Below are positions 12,909 to 18,901 of a stretch of 20,709 bases of DNA, one piece after another. Source of the DNA: a virus; the IMG/VR virus record IMGVR_UViG_3300034071_000526, positions 1 through 20,709 of that record; one strand, given 5' to 3'. A program made the translations under genes and the position numbers. The notes under the pieces were generated by a model, which made no database searches, was not told where the DNA came from, and saw only the letters and a program-made list of their open reading frames with translations. The stretch's first letter is position 1, and the number at the start of each line of letters is the position of its first letter.

Positions 12909-13794
12909 TCACCTGGAACATCCTGAAGATAGCATCCTTACTGGGGATCTATCTGTACTTGATTGGTTCTCTGAACCTGATAGTTTCATCAGTGTAAAGA
13001 TGGACGGTGCCCCAGCATTAGTTTGGGGAACCAACCCTGCGAATGGTAAGTTCTTCGTTGGGACCAAAAGTGTCTTCAACAAAGTTAAAATCAAGATCAA
13101 TCATTCTCATGAAGAAATTGATGCGAATCATGAAGGTAAGGTTGCAGACATTCTTCATGCTGCTTTTGATTGCCTTCCTCGCACAAAGTCTATCATTCAA
13201 GGTGATTTTCTGGGTTTTGGTGGTTCTGATACTTATCGCCCCAACACGATTACTTACGTTTTCCCGCAGGTAATCACTCAGGACATTATCATCGCTCCCC
13301 ATACAATCTATGGTGGTGGGAATGATCTGCGTGAAGTTTCTGCTGCTCCTCTGACTAGCAAACTCTTCGGCACTAATCGTTGCCTGTTCGTGCAACCTTC
13401 TGTGATGCTGAACCCTTATCGTGAGGATCTGGAGGATGTGTGTAAGTTTGCAAAGCAAATGAGCACTCTGTGTGAGTTTGTAAGCGATCGGAAAGCAACA
13501 CAAATCAAAAAAGAGATCAATGCCTGCATCCGTGAGCAAAAGGTCGTGAATGAAGATGAAATTGCAGAAAAATGTGAATGTGACAAGTATCTCATCTCTT
13601 TGTGGAAACTGGTGAAGTCGATCAAAGATGATTTGTTCCTGTTCATTCACGAAATGGATGAGATTGAATGTTATCTGTGGGATGCGCAATCCTTCCATGA
13701 AGGTTATGTCATCGTCAATCAATTTGGGACGTTCAAAGTAGTGGATCGTGAAGTATTCTCTCACGCAAACTTTACTGCAACCAAGAATTGGTGA
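12898..13794 (+). CDS. Putative ligase/nucleotidyltransferase-fold protein, 298 aa
   Basis: The sequence has an apparent covalent-nucleotidyltransferase layout. It has ISVKMDGAPALVWG with K34-x-D-G37 (motif I, lysine for AMP attachment), GDFLGFGG at about 102-109 (possible motif III region), EGYVIV at 268-273 (motif IV, E-G-x-V) and FKVVD with K280 (possible motif V). These are the signatures of ATP-dependent DNA/RNA ligases and capping enzymes, in the expected order. The conserved N-terminal LEHPEDSIL precedes motif I. I recall uncharacterised relatives in T4-like phages. The start ATG 12898 lies inside element copy 6; the next in-frame ATG is Met35, inside motif I, so it cannot be the start. 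A ligase activity is inference from motifs only. Confidence 0.85.
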   Translation: MKNTHLEHPEDSILTGDLSVLDWFSEPDSFISVKMDGAPALVWGTNPANGKFFVGTKSVFNKVKIKINHSHEEIDANHEGKVADILHAAFDCLPRTKSIIQGDFLGFGGSDTYRPNTITYVFPQVITQDIIIAPHTIYGGGNDLREVSAAPLTSKLFGTNRCLFVQPSVMLNPYREDLEDVCKFAKQMSTLCEFVSDRKATQIKKEINACIREQKVVNEDEIAEKCECDKYLISLWKLVKSIKDDLFLFIHEMDEIECYLWDAQSFHEGYVIVNQFGTFKVVDREVFSHANFTATKNW

Positions 13795-13797
13795 ATG

Positions 13798-13837
13798 TAA
13801 CTCTGGGGCCTTCAAAGTGTCCTTATAGTATGAGCAC
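13798..13837 (+). promoter_or_regulatory. Repeated promoter-like element, copy 7
   Basis: TAACTCTGGGGCCTTCAAAG, then TCCT, TATAGT at 13824-13829 and ATGAGCAC. The in-element ATG (13830) is in frame with the next gene; a second ATG lies at 13845. Confidence 0.76.
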
Positions 13838-14261
13838 AACTGTTATGCAAGCACAAGCACAACAAACCATTGCAGAGAATGTGTATAAGCACACTCTAGC
13901 ACTGATTGAAGCACTGAAAGACAATTATCGTCAATATGCTATTCGCGGTCATCAAAAGTTCGTGAATGATTCTGTCACTCAAGACTATCATCAGCGGAAG
14001 ATTGATGAACTCAAGTCTGGTAAATGTGACATTGATTATGTCATTGAAACTGGTAAAAAGTATCACAAAGTCATTATGGTTGATAGTAGCAGCAACCGCA
14101 GTGTTCATTGCTTCATTGATAAAAACACTGGCGAACTGTATAAATCGCAGTCGTGGAAATCTCCTGCCAAAGGTGTTCGCTACGATCTGCGATTGATTAA
14201 AGATCGTGAATGGTTATTTGAGAACGCTGATTGGTCTGCTGGTTACACTTACGCTAAGTGA
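13830..14261 (+). CDS. Conserved cyanophage protein, 143 aa
   Basis: The C-terminal half (HKVIMVDSSSNRSVHCFIDK, then NTGELYKSQSWKSPAKGVRY) matches a family I recall from cyanophages (VHAF.DK.TG.VYKP..W..PAKGVR). The N-terminal half is helical (NVYKHTLALIEALKDNYRQY). Length is ordinary for the family as I remember it. The start is either ATG 13830, inside element copy 7, or ATG 13845, just after it. The family's function is unknown. Confidence 0.85.
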   Translation: MSTTVMQAQAQQTIAENVYKHTLALIEALKDNYRQYAIRGHQKFVNDSVTQDYHQRKIDELKSGKCDIDYVIETGKKYHKVIMVDSSSNRSVHCFIDKNTGELYKSQSWKSPAKGVRYDLRLIKDREWLFENADWSAGYTYAK

Positions 14262-14263
14262 TT

Positions 14264-14509
14264 ATGTATTCCTTCAAACCTTCTGAGTCTGGTGATTACG
14301 TTGCTGCGTTTGATGTTGCAGCAACTTTGGTTATCAAATCCCTCATCAAGAAAGGTGCAAAGTTTATTCGCCTTCATGATGACCTATATGATACATTAGG
14401 AGCAGAGACTAAAGCAGAGCAAACAAGTGTTAGGATGGCAGTTCGCAAAGCAAAGGCATCTGGTTTGCTAGTTAAAACCCAAATTGATACAATTTACGCT
14501 GTAAAATGA
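14264..14509 (+). CDS. Small protein, 81 aa, possible winged-helix-like
   Basis: ATG 14264 lies 2 bases after the upstream TGA (TGATTATG junction). The product reads YSFKPSESGDYVAAFDVAAT, then ETKAEQTSVRMAVRKAKASG and a final LVKTQIDTIYAVK. The last 45 residues look helical then beta, vaguely like a winged-helix DNA-binding unit, but I do not assign it. A GTG at 14258 is the alternative start. Confidence 0.8.
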   Translation: MYSFKPSESGDYVAAFDVAATLVIKSLIKKGAKFIRLHDDLYDTLGAETKAEQTSVRMAVRKAKASGLLVKTQIDTIYAVK

Positions 14510-14742
14510 CTGACTACCAACAAGAAATTAAAGACCTGACTGTAACAAAATCTCTGCGACTTTTGTGTAATGGTTTCAAGAGTGAGTTTGCTACATCCGT
14601 GTTTGCAGATGAGCGAACGACTGAACTTTTTGCTCAACTTGCAAGTGAGTTTGTTCAGTCAAACATTCCTGTGATTGATGATGAGAATCAAATGGAACTT
14701 GCTATGATGCTGTTAGAAACTCTGGACATTATTGCACGATGA
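14506..14742 (+). CDS. Small acidic helical protein, 78 aa
   Basis: ATG 14506 gives an ATGA overlap with the upstream stop. It is helical and acidic, with TDYQQEIKDLTVTKSLRLL at the N-terminus and NQMELAMMLLETLDIIAR at the end. No motif recognised. Confidence 0.8.
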   Translation: MTDYQQEIKDLTVTKSLRLLCNGFKSEFATSVFADERTTELFAQLASEFVQSNIPVIDDENQMELAMMLLETLDIIAR

Positions 14743-14993
14743 CTTACTCTAATCTCTCAAAGATTCGTCCTAAACTGAGAACAACTGGGCGTGTGTCTGG
14801 TAACTTCGGACGCAATAAAGTTTCTGTGGGGTCATCACTCAATGACATCGGTGGTGATGGTAACATAGGTGCCACACAGTCAGAATACTTAAATCGTCTT
14901 TATTATGCGTTTGATAACACTACCGACTCTAAACTTCGTCAGTTCATTTATCAGGAGATCAAAAAGATTCTCATTCAGCAAGGTAAATGGTAA
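14739..14993 (+). CDS. Small protein with Gly/Ser-rich N-terminus, 84 aa
   Basis: ATG 14739 overlaps the upstream stop (ATGA). The first 40 residues are basic and Gly/Ser-rich (RPKLRTTGRVSGNFGRNKV), the rest helical (SKLRQFIYQEIKKILIQQGK). Possibly nucleic-acid binding from charge; not recognised. It is followed after 7 bases by element copy 8. Confidence 0.8.
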   Translation: MTYSNLSKIRPKLRTTGRVSGNFGRNKVSVGSSLNDIGGDGNIGATQSEYLNRLYYAFDNTTDSKLRQFIYQEIKKILIQQGKW

Positions 14994-15000
14994 GCAACAG

Positions 15001-15040
15001 TAACTCTGGGGCCTTGAAAGTGTCTCTATAGTATGAGCAC
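15001..15040 (+). promoter_or_regulatory. Repeated promoter-like element, copy 8
   Basis: TAACTCTGGGGCCTTGAAAG, TCTC, TATAGT at 15027-15032 and ATGAGCAC. The in-element ATG (15033) is the most plausible start of the next gene; the next in-frame ATG is codon 24. Confidence 0.78.
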
Positions 15041-15272
15041 TAACATCGTTTCCGAAATCTACTCCTACCACACCGATTGGAAGGAAGGTAAAGTCAACCA
15101 GATGTGGATTGAGCAGTCTGGTGATGAGAACAAAGGTTATTCCTACGTCGCCGTTGCACACAATCCCCGCAATGGTAAGACGATGGAGATGTCCAACCCT
15201 CGCACATCTTACCAAGAAACTCTCAAATGGGTTCGCGGTTGGTGTGGAACTTTCTGCTCACTTTCTGTTTGA
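15033..15272 (+). CDS. Small conserved-looking protein, 79 aa
   Basis: The product reads MSTNIVSEIYSYHTDWKEGK, then YSYVAVAHNPRNGKTMEMSN and LKWVRGWCGTF. It looks like a compact alpha/beta protein with two Cys at the end. ATG 15033 lies within element copy 8. Starting at codon 24 instead would remove an N-terminal segment that looks like folded protein. Function unknown. Confidence 0.8.
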   Translation: MSTNIVSEIYSYHTDWKEGKVNQMWIEQSGDENKGYSYVAVAHNPRNGKTMEMSNPRTSYQETLKWVRGWCGTFCSLSV

Positions 15273-15278
15273 TTGATT

Positions 15279-15362
15279 ATGATTACTGGAATCCTGGTGC
15301 TGCTTGCTTACTCTTTAGGAGCAGCACAAGTTCTTCTTATTCAACACCTCAATCGTAACTGA
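15279..15362 (+). CDS. Membrane micropeptide, 27 aa
   Basis: ATG 15279 follows two closely placed TGA codons (TGATTGATTATG). The peptide is one hydrophobic helix (MITGILVLLAYSLGAAQVLL) with a short polar end (IQHLNRN). Its stop forms the TGATTATG junction used by the next gene. Small size makes it less certain, but the repeated junction supports it. Confidence 0.6.
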   Translation: MITGILVLLAYSLGAAQVLLIQHLNRN

Positions 15363-15364
15363 TT

Positions 15365-15553
15365 ATGAAACAATCACAAAAGGATAAAGTTCGCCTGTTT
15401 ATTATCAATCAACTTTATGAGTTGAATGATTTAAGGTTGAAACTTGATGAACTTGCTGATACTTATGAAATCGAACCCTTAGAGGCGATGGAGTTCTTTG
15501 AGAATGAAGTAGAAAGGATTAACAAACTCTTCAACTATCCTGGGCAAGAATGA
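15365..15553 (+). CDS. Small helical acidic protein, 62 aa
   Basis: ATG 15365 follows the upstream TGA by 2 bases (TGATTATG). It is helical throughout (FIINQLYELNDLRLKLDELA, then EAMEFFENEVERINKLF). The central region (LKLDELADTYEIEP) could be a helix-turn-helix-like element, but I would not assign one. Stop overlaps the next ATG. Confidence 0.8.
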   Translation: MKQSQKDKVRLFIINQLYELNDLRLKLDELADTYEIEPLEAMEFFENEVERINKLFNYPGQE

Positions 15554-15714
15554 TGAAAAACTATCGCGTAATGGTTGAAACCAACGATGGATGTGTGACC
15601 GTTTGGTATGAGAAATCCAATGCAAAGACTGCGGACAAACTGATACTCAATCGGGTCTATAATCAACTCTGTGGTCTAAACATTAAGGAAATCTCAGTTA
15701 ATCCCTCTGTATGA
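15553..15714 (+). CDS. Small protein, 53 aa
   Basis: ATG 15553 overlaps the upstream TGA (TGATG); ATG 15550 is in frame and equally possible. The product reads KNYRVMVETNDGCVTVWYEK and ends LNIKEISVNPSV, a beta-alpha-beta mini-domain. Similar small RV.VE..DG proteins are common in cyanophages. Function unknown. Confidence 0.78.
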   Translation: MKNYRVMVETNDGCVTVWYEKSNAKTADKLILNRVYNQLCGLNIKEISVNPSV

Positions 15715-15869
15715 CTAAGATAACCGAACTTGAGGAGTTTCTACATGAAAAGTGTATGGAAAGTCCTGCTCTTCTTGCTGTAGTGATTGGCGAATATATT
15801 AAGAGTTTGAATAAATCTCAAATCACACAACTTGAAGACTTTTTAGTCAAAAACTTTGGAGACGATTGA
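15711..15869 (+). CDS. Small acidic helical protein, 52 aa
   Basis: ATG 15711 overlaps the preceding stop (ATGA). The peptide is helical (ITELEEFLHEKCMESPALLA, then QLEDFLVKNFGDD) with one Cys. Not recognised. Confidence 0.78.
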   Translation: MTKITELEEFLHEKCMESPALLAVVIGEYIKSLNKSQITQLEDFLVKNFGDD

Positions 15870-15872
15870 ATC

Positions 15873-16016
15873 ATGAAGTACATCGTTGAATTATACGTGG
15901 GTGGCAAAGTCTTTAAGGAGGAAGTGTATGCTAACTCTCCCAAAGATGCCCGCGTGACTGCACTTGCAAGAAACCCAACTGCAAAGGTTATTGGAGTGAA
16001 TGGAACTTTCAAATAA
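15873..16016 (+). CDS. Conserved small cyanophage protein, 47 aa
   Basis: ATG 15873 lies 3 bases after the upstream TGA. The sequence (MKYIVELYVGGKVFKEEVYA, then ARNPTAKVIGV) matches a pattern I recall from cyanomyoviruses (MKY.V.LYVGGK...EEV.A..P.DA...A.ARNP.AKV). It is predicted to be a small beta-alpha-beta protein. Function unknown. Confidence 0.84.
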   Translation: MKYIVELYVGGKVFKEEVYANSPKDARVTALARNPTAKVIGVNGTFK

Positions 16017-16019
16017 CAG

Positions 16020-16059
16020 TAACTCTGGGGCCTTGAAAGTGTCCCTATAGTATGAGCAC
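16020..16059 (+). promoter_or_regulatory. Repeated promoter-like element, copy 9
   Basis: Exact consensus with TATAGT at 16046-16051 and ATGAGCAC. The in-element ATG (16052) is the only ATG of the following ORF. Confidence 0.78.
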
Positions 16060-16222
16060 AACCTACTCCGTCCGATTCGAGTCACCTTCACTCAACTCTC
16101 CCGAGTATATTGGACCTTTCTACACTGAAGATGCTGCCCAAGATTATGCTGATGATCGCAACAGTTCTTTAGCATTATCTGGTATTCCTTCAAGTGTAGC
16201 ATTTTATTCTGTTGTTTCCTGA
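16052..16222 (+). CDS. Small protein starting inside the element, 56 aa
   Basis: This ORF reads MSTTYSVRFESPSLNSPEYI, then TEDAAQDYADDRNSSLALSG, ending AFYSVVS. There is no other Met, GTG or TTG in the frame, so the ATG inside element copy 9 must be the start if the gene is real. The YSVRFESPS / A..YADDR pattern resembles a small cyanophage protein. It ends in the TGATTATG junction with the next gene. Confidence 0.75.
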   Translation: MSTTYSVRFESPSLNSPEYIGPFYTEDAAQDYADDRNSSLALSGIPSSVAFYSVVS

Positions 16223-16224
16223 TT

Positions 16225-16410
16225 ATGAAGTTCATCGGTAACTGCATTAACTCTTTTGATGAGAATGGTGATTGTATCATTCCTTCACTTCCATTCGCAA
16301 ATGTCACTGAGTTTGCCCAACTTGTTGAAGAAAGTGATAATGTAGAGATTGGTGATTTCATTATTCAATACGACGAAGAAACCGACGTTCATTCATTCTA
16401 CTTTAACTGA
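16225..16410 (+). CDS. Small acidic protein, 61 aa
   Basis: ATG 16225 follows the upstream TGA by 2 bases. It is acidic, beta-rich (FIGNCINSFDENGDCIIPSL) and ends in DFIIQYDEETDVHSFYFN. It has two cysteines. Another TGATTATG junction leads to the next gene. Function unknown. Confidence 0.8.
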   Translation: MKFIGNCINSFDENGDCIIPSLPFANVTEFAQLVEESDNVEIGDFIIQYDEETDVHSFYFN

Positions 16411-16412
16411 TT

Positions 16413-16616
16413 ATGCAATTCCAAGTTACTGAAATTGAGTTTGATTTTGATGATTCTGCTTCCTATGAGAAGACAGATGACTATTTCCAAACTGTCATTG
16501 ATGACACCTTAGGTACAATCTGGGAAGCAGATGATGAAGAAGATCTAGTCGAAGAGATCACATGTGCAACTGGTTGGTGCATTAAATCCATTGATTATCG
16601 TCACATTCTGAAATGA
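16413..16616 (+). CDS. Conserved-looking acidic protein, 67 aa
   Basis: The product reads MQFQVTEIEFDFDDSASYEK, then LGTIWEADDEEDLVEEITCA and TGWCIKSIDYRHIL. The WEADDEEDLVEEI-T--TGWCI-S-DYRH arrangement is familiar from cyanophages. It is strongly acidic, alpha/beta, with two Cys. Starts 2 bases after the upstream TGA. Function unknown. Confidence 0.85.
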   Translation: MQFQVTEIEFDFDDSASYEKTDDYFQTVIDDTLGTIWEADDEEDLVEEITCATGWCIKSIDYRHILK

Positions 16617-16747
16617 GAATTGCTTTTCTGATTGCAACTTTAGCACTGGGACTTCGCCTAGGTTTGAGTGCTCATGCCACAGTGAATGAGTATCAAGAAC
16701 AGCAAGCAGATGGCATCTGTCAGATAGATCCTAACTATTGCAAATAA
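16613..16747 (+). CDS. Small exported protein with signal peptide, 44 aa
   Basis: ATG 16613 overlaps the upstream stop (ATGA). A clear signal peptide covers residues 1-22: basic start (MR), hydrophobic core (IAFLIATLALGLRLGLSA) and an Ala-x-Ala-type site (AHA before TVNE). The mature peptide is about 22 residues, acidic, with two cysteines (GICQIDPNYCK) that could form one disulfide. It would act in the periplasm or thylakoid lumen of the host. Export is inferred from the signal; role unknown. Confidence 0.78.
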   Translation: MRIAFLIATLALGLRLGLSAHATVNEYQEQQADGICQIDPNYCK

Positions 16748-16757
16748 TTTCCATTCC

Positions 16758-16797
16758 TAACTCTGGGGCCTTGAAAGTGTCCCTATAGTATGAACAC
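16758..16797 (+). promoter_or_regulatory. Repeated promoter-like element, copy 10
   Basis: Consensus copy with TATAGT at 16784-16789 and ATGAACAC. The in-element ATG (16790) starts the next ORF; its next Met is codon 20. Confidence 0.78.
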
Positions 16798-16972
16798 TAC
16801 TCCAATCGACTTCCAAACCGACATCACTCCTACACTTCTGGAGTTTATGTGCAACAATCACACTGATCTGAATGACTGTGTAGACTTTGTTTGCTGTCAG
16901 TTTGATCTTGATGCAACTGATGAGTTGATTGATCAAATTGCAGACGAGTTCGAAGCATTTTTCGGCAACTGA
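16790..16972 (+). CDS. Small acidic protein, 60 aa
   Basis: The product reads MNTTPIDFQTDITPTLLEFM, then CNNHTDLNDCVDFVCCQFDL and a helical acidic end (DELIDQIADEFEAFFGN). It is very acidic with four Cys. Starting at codon 20 would cut the first helix. Function unknown. Confidence 0.8.
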   Translation: MNTTPIDFQTDITPTLLEFMCNNHTDLNDCVDFVCCQFDLDATDELIDQIADEFEAFFGN

Positions 16973-16994
16973 TTTCCCACTCATTAACAAACAA

Positions 16995-17177
16995 ATGACA
17001 AACTACAATCCCTACGTTGAAACCCTGATTGAGATGGGTTATGATGAACAAGACTGTCGCAATGTTGCATCAGTAGGTGAATTGAATCCCACTTATCCGC
17101 GTATCATTCACGGTCGCACATTTGCAACTGAAAGTGAATATAAGCAAGCACTTTCTGACTTTATCAATGGACTTTGA
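16995..17177 (+). CDS. Small protein, 60 aa
   Basis: ATG 16995 is chosen; the longer frame (16929) would run 44 bases back into the upstream gene. The product reads MTNYNPYVETLIEMGYDEQD, then GRTFATESEYKQALSDFING. Helical, soluble. The 22-base leader has no Shine-Dalgarno sequence. Function unknown. Confidence 0.8.
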   Translation: MTNYNPYVETLIEMGYDEQDCRNVASVGELNPTYPRIIHGRTFATESEYKQALSDFINGL

Positions 17178-17180
17178 GCA

Positions 17181-17321
17181 ATGATTGAAACTGATTTCTT
17201 TATACTCACTCATGATCAATACCATCAATTCAATTCTGAAGCAACTGAACTTGGTGTGAGTGTTGATTACTTTTTATCTGAGTTTTGTACTGTAGAAGGT
17301 GAGTGGGTTGATGTTGAATGA
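17181..17321 (+). CDS. Small acidic protein, 46 aa
   Basis: ATG 17181 lies 3 bases after the previous stop. The sequence (MIETDFFILTHDQYHQFNSE, then LGVSVDYFLSEFCTVEGEWV) resembles a small conserved cyanophage ORF (Y..EA..L...DYF..EF). Acidic and helical. Its stop codon touches element copy 11. Confidence 0.8.
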   Translation: MIETDFFILTHDQYHQFNSEATELGVSVDYFLSEFCTVEGEWVDVE

Positions 17322-17360
17322 AACTCTGGGGCCTTGAAAGTGTACCTATAGTATGAACAC
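17321..17360 (+). promoter_or_regulatory. Repeated promoter-like element, copy 11
   Basis: AAACTCTGGGGCCTTGAAAG, TACC, TATAGT at 17347-17352 and ATGAACAC. The in-element ATG (17353) is the only Met of the following 95-aa ORF. Confidence 0.78.
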
Positions 17361-17640
17361 CAACGACCTTCTCGATTCCATCAAACTCTCCGAGCAGATT
17401 GCTCTCGAACACTATCAACAACTCAACGGTTTTGTTGATTATCGCCTCCCTGGAGTTTGCAATCACTACTTCGCAAAGTATGACCTGAATGGTACACGAG
17501 ATGGCGAAATCTGCCTAACCTGTAAAGTTTCCAAGACTGTAAAAGGTTCACTTCGTTATACCTTCCAAATCAACGGTAAGCGTATCGCATACAAAGAGAT
17601 TTGGACTAAGTTTAATCTCCTTGGTGCCTTCCGTAACTGA
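17353..17640 (+). CDS. Small protein starting inside the element, 95 aa
   Basis: The sequence contains no Met after the first, nor a GTG or TTG near the N-terminus, so ATG 17353 inside element copy 11 is the required start. It reads DLLDSIKLSEQIALEHYQQL, then GVCNHYFAKYDLNGTRDGEI and CLTCKVSKTVKGSLRYTFQI. A pair of cysteines (CLTC) plus Cys36 and His38 (CNH) might bind zinc. The GxxxYTFQINGKRIAYKEIW end looks beta-rich. Not recognised. Confidence 0.83.
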   Translation: MNTNDLLDSIKLSEQIALEHYQQLNGFVDYRLPGVCNHYFAKYDLNGTRDGEICLTCKVSKTVKGSLRYTFQINGKRIAYKEIWTKFNLLGAFRN

Positions 17641-17679
17641 AACTCTGGGGCCTTGAAAGTGTCCCTATAGTGTAACCAC
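17640..17679 (+). promoter_or_regulatory. Repeated promoter-like element, copy 12
   Basis: AAACTCTGGGGCCTTGAAAG, TCCC, TATAGT at 17666-17671 and GTAACCAC (no ATG). It overlaps the last base of the upstream stop. The next gene starts at 17694. Confidence 0.78.
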
Positions 17680-17693
17680 AACGCTTCCCACAA

Positions 17694-18008
17694 ATGACCC
17701 GCCTAATCGAACGTCAAATGAATCGTGCAATCAGCACTGAGACTGATTGGAAGAAAGACAACACTGAAGTGATCAACATTGAAGGTGTAAGTTTCGTCTA
17801 TCTGTATAGCAATCTGATTGCAATGGTAGGTGATACTTGGTTGGAATTGTTTGATGGTGGACATCAAACTGCAACCACCAAATCGCGTCTTAATGCTATT
17901 CTCTCTGAGCACGGAAATGGAGAGTATGTGTATCAAAAGAACTTCAACTGGTTTGTATCAACAATCGACTGCGTTGTTCCTTTCGGTAATGGTATCAAAC
18001 TCGACTGA
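17694..18008 (+). CDS. Conserved small protein, 104 aa
   Basis: It reads MTRLIERQMNRAISTETDWK, then EVINIEGVSFVYLYSNLIAM and TATTKSRLNAILSEHGNGEY. The alpha-then-beta layout with V.....V.LY.N.IA..... T.STKSRLNAIL..... resembles a conserved cyanophage family I recall. First gene after element copy 12; short CA-rich leader, no Shine-Dalgarno. Function unknown. Confidence 0.85.
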   Translation: MTRLIERQMNRAISTETDWKKDNTEVINIEGVSFVYLYSNLIAMVGDTWLELFDGGHQTATTKSRLNAILSEHGNGEYVYQKNFNWFVSTIDCVVPFGNGIKLD

Positions 18009-18015
18009 TAATACA

Positions 18016-18165
18016 ATGCAAAAAACATTCAAAAAGTTCATCTGGAAAGACTCAAGAACTAATCAAATCAAAACTATCATAGCAAGGTCAGAATACCAAG
18101 CAAGGAAACAAAACTTTGGTAATCTTGCTGGTTATCTTTACTCTCACTCTGTTCCTCTTAAGTGA
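18016..18165 (+). CDS. Small basic protein, 49 aa
   Basis: ATG 18016 (7 bases after the upstream stop) is the natural start; the longer frame overlaps the upstream gene heavily. Basic peptide (MQKTFKKFIWKDSRTNQIKT, then EYQARKQNFGNLAGYLYS). Possibly nucleic-acid binding by charge alone. Stop overlaps the next ATG (TGATG). Confidence 0.78.
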   Translation: MQKTFKKFIWKDSRTNQIKTIIARSEYQARKQNFGNLAGYLYSHSVPLK

Positions 18166-18293
18166 TGTTCACGATTCGTTATTTCACTCCTTATCAACAA
18201 GTCTGGAGAACGCAAAGTTTCTCTACTCTTGATGAAGCAAATAGGATGATTGAGTTTTACAAATCCTGCGGAAGTCCTGCCGAACATGTTTAA
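18165..18293 (+). CDS. Small protein, 42 aa
   Basis: ATG 18165 overlaps the previous TGA (TGATG). The product (MFTIRYFTPYQQVWRTQSFS, then EANRMIEFYKSCGSPAEHV) looks like a compact beta-helix peptide of the ...F.T..EA..M..FY.SCG.PA type. Function unknown. Confidence 0.75.
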   Translation: MFTIRYFTPYQQVWRTQSFSTLDEANRMIEFYKSCGSPAEHV

Positions 18294-18342
18294 TCTTATT
18301 CTGTTCACATCCATCATTGTTCGCTATCACTTTCACCACTAA
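18286..18342 (+). CDS. Possible membrane micropeptide, 18 aa
   Basis: ATG 18286 overlaps the upstream stop by 8 bases and its TAA overlaps the ATG at 18342 (TAATG). The peptide is MFNLILFTSIIVRYHFHH, a short hydrophobic segment. The coupling at both ends is the only support; it may be chance. Confidence 0.35.
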   Translation: MFNLILFTSIIVRYHFHH

Positions 18343-18518
18343 TGATTGAACTTCTCATCTCTTCAACATTCGCTACCGCTCTGTCTTCGACTATCATCGG
18401 TCAGTCTATCATTGGTCCTAATCTTCTTCGTACTGACTATCTCACTCCTACAAATCAAGTCATTACAATTCAAGAAGTCATTCAAGAAGATCCCAACAAT
18501 CAACCGTGCAATCTATGA
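18342..18518 (+). CDS. Small exported-type protein, 58 aa
   Basis: The N-terminus (MIELLISSTFATALSSTIIG) is moderately hydrophobic, signal-peptide-like but without a basic start. The rest is polar, ending in an acidic Pro/Asn-rich tail with one Cys (EVIQEDPNNQPCNL). It may be an exported or membrane-anchored peptide. ATG 18342 overlaps the preceding TAA; the end overlaps ATG 18515 (ATGA). Confidence 0.72.
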   Translation: MIELLISSTFATALSSTIIGQSIIGPNLLRTDYLTPTNQVITIQEVIQEDPNNQPCNL

Positions 18519-18646
18519 GTAAGTTTATCACAGGTATTATTGTTGGTATTGTACTCTCTACTGTAGGGTTCAATGGGTTAGCAAATCTAGGTAATAAAGC
18601 AGTTTATACGATACAATCAACCGCTGAATCTGCCAATTCCAAATGA
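18515..18646 (+). CDS. Small membrane protein, 43 aa
   Basis: Reads MSKFITGIIVGIVLSTVGFN then GLANLGNKAVYTIQSTAESA: a basic N-terminus, one membrane helix rich in Gly and Val, and a polar tail. I recall a similar MSKF..G...G.VL.TVG...... protein in cyanomyoviruses. ATG overlap at both ends. Function unknown. Confidence 0.8.
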   Translation: MSKFITGIIVGIVLSTVGFNGLANLGNKAVYTIQSTAESANSK

Positions 18647-18864
18647 TCACTCCTCTCACTCAATGCCTTCCGTTCATTATCAACAAAGAGAAGGAACATT
18701 CATCAGAAGGTACTTTCTCTCTTTACTTTTATAGTCGAAAGATTATACACAAGAACAAGTTAAGGTATAAGTATGAACCGCTAAGATTTGATGGAGAGTT
18801 AGCACGATTCAAGTCAAGAAAGGATGCAAAGCGTTATGCCCAGTACCGATTAGGGATTGATTGA
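18643..18864 (+). CDS. Small basic protein, 73 aa
   Basis: ATG 18643 overlaps the upstream TGA (ATGA). The product is basic (YSRKIIHKNKLRYKYEPLRF) with a Lys/Arg-rich end (ARFKSRKDAKRYAQYRLGID). Soluble. It is the last gene before a strong terminator and the minus-strand HNH gene. Function unknown. Confidence 0.8.
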   Translation: MITPLTQCLPFIINKEKEHSSEGTFSLYFYSRKIIHKNKLRYKYEPLRFDGELARFKSRKDAKRYAQYRLGID

Positions 18865-18875
18865 TTATACTGTAG

Positions 18876-18901
18876 AGAGGGGATGTAACCCCTCTTTTTT
18901 T
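18876..18901 (+). terminator. Strong intrinsic terminator
   Basis: AGAGGGG (18876-18882), loop ATGTAA, CCCCTCT (18889-18895), followed by an uninterrupted T-run to 18901. It ends the run of + strand genes before the convergent HNH gene. Confidence 0.9.

Noticed and set aside
13018-13839. 273-codon open frame on the minus strand
   Set aside because: It lies wholly over the 298-aa KxDG gene on the + strand, which has motifs, a start in the repeated element and normal context. The minus frame has no recognisable motif.
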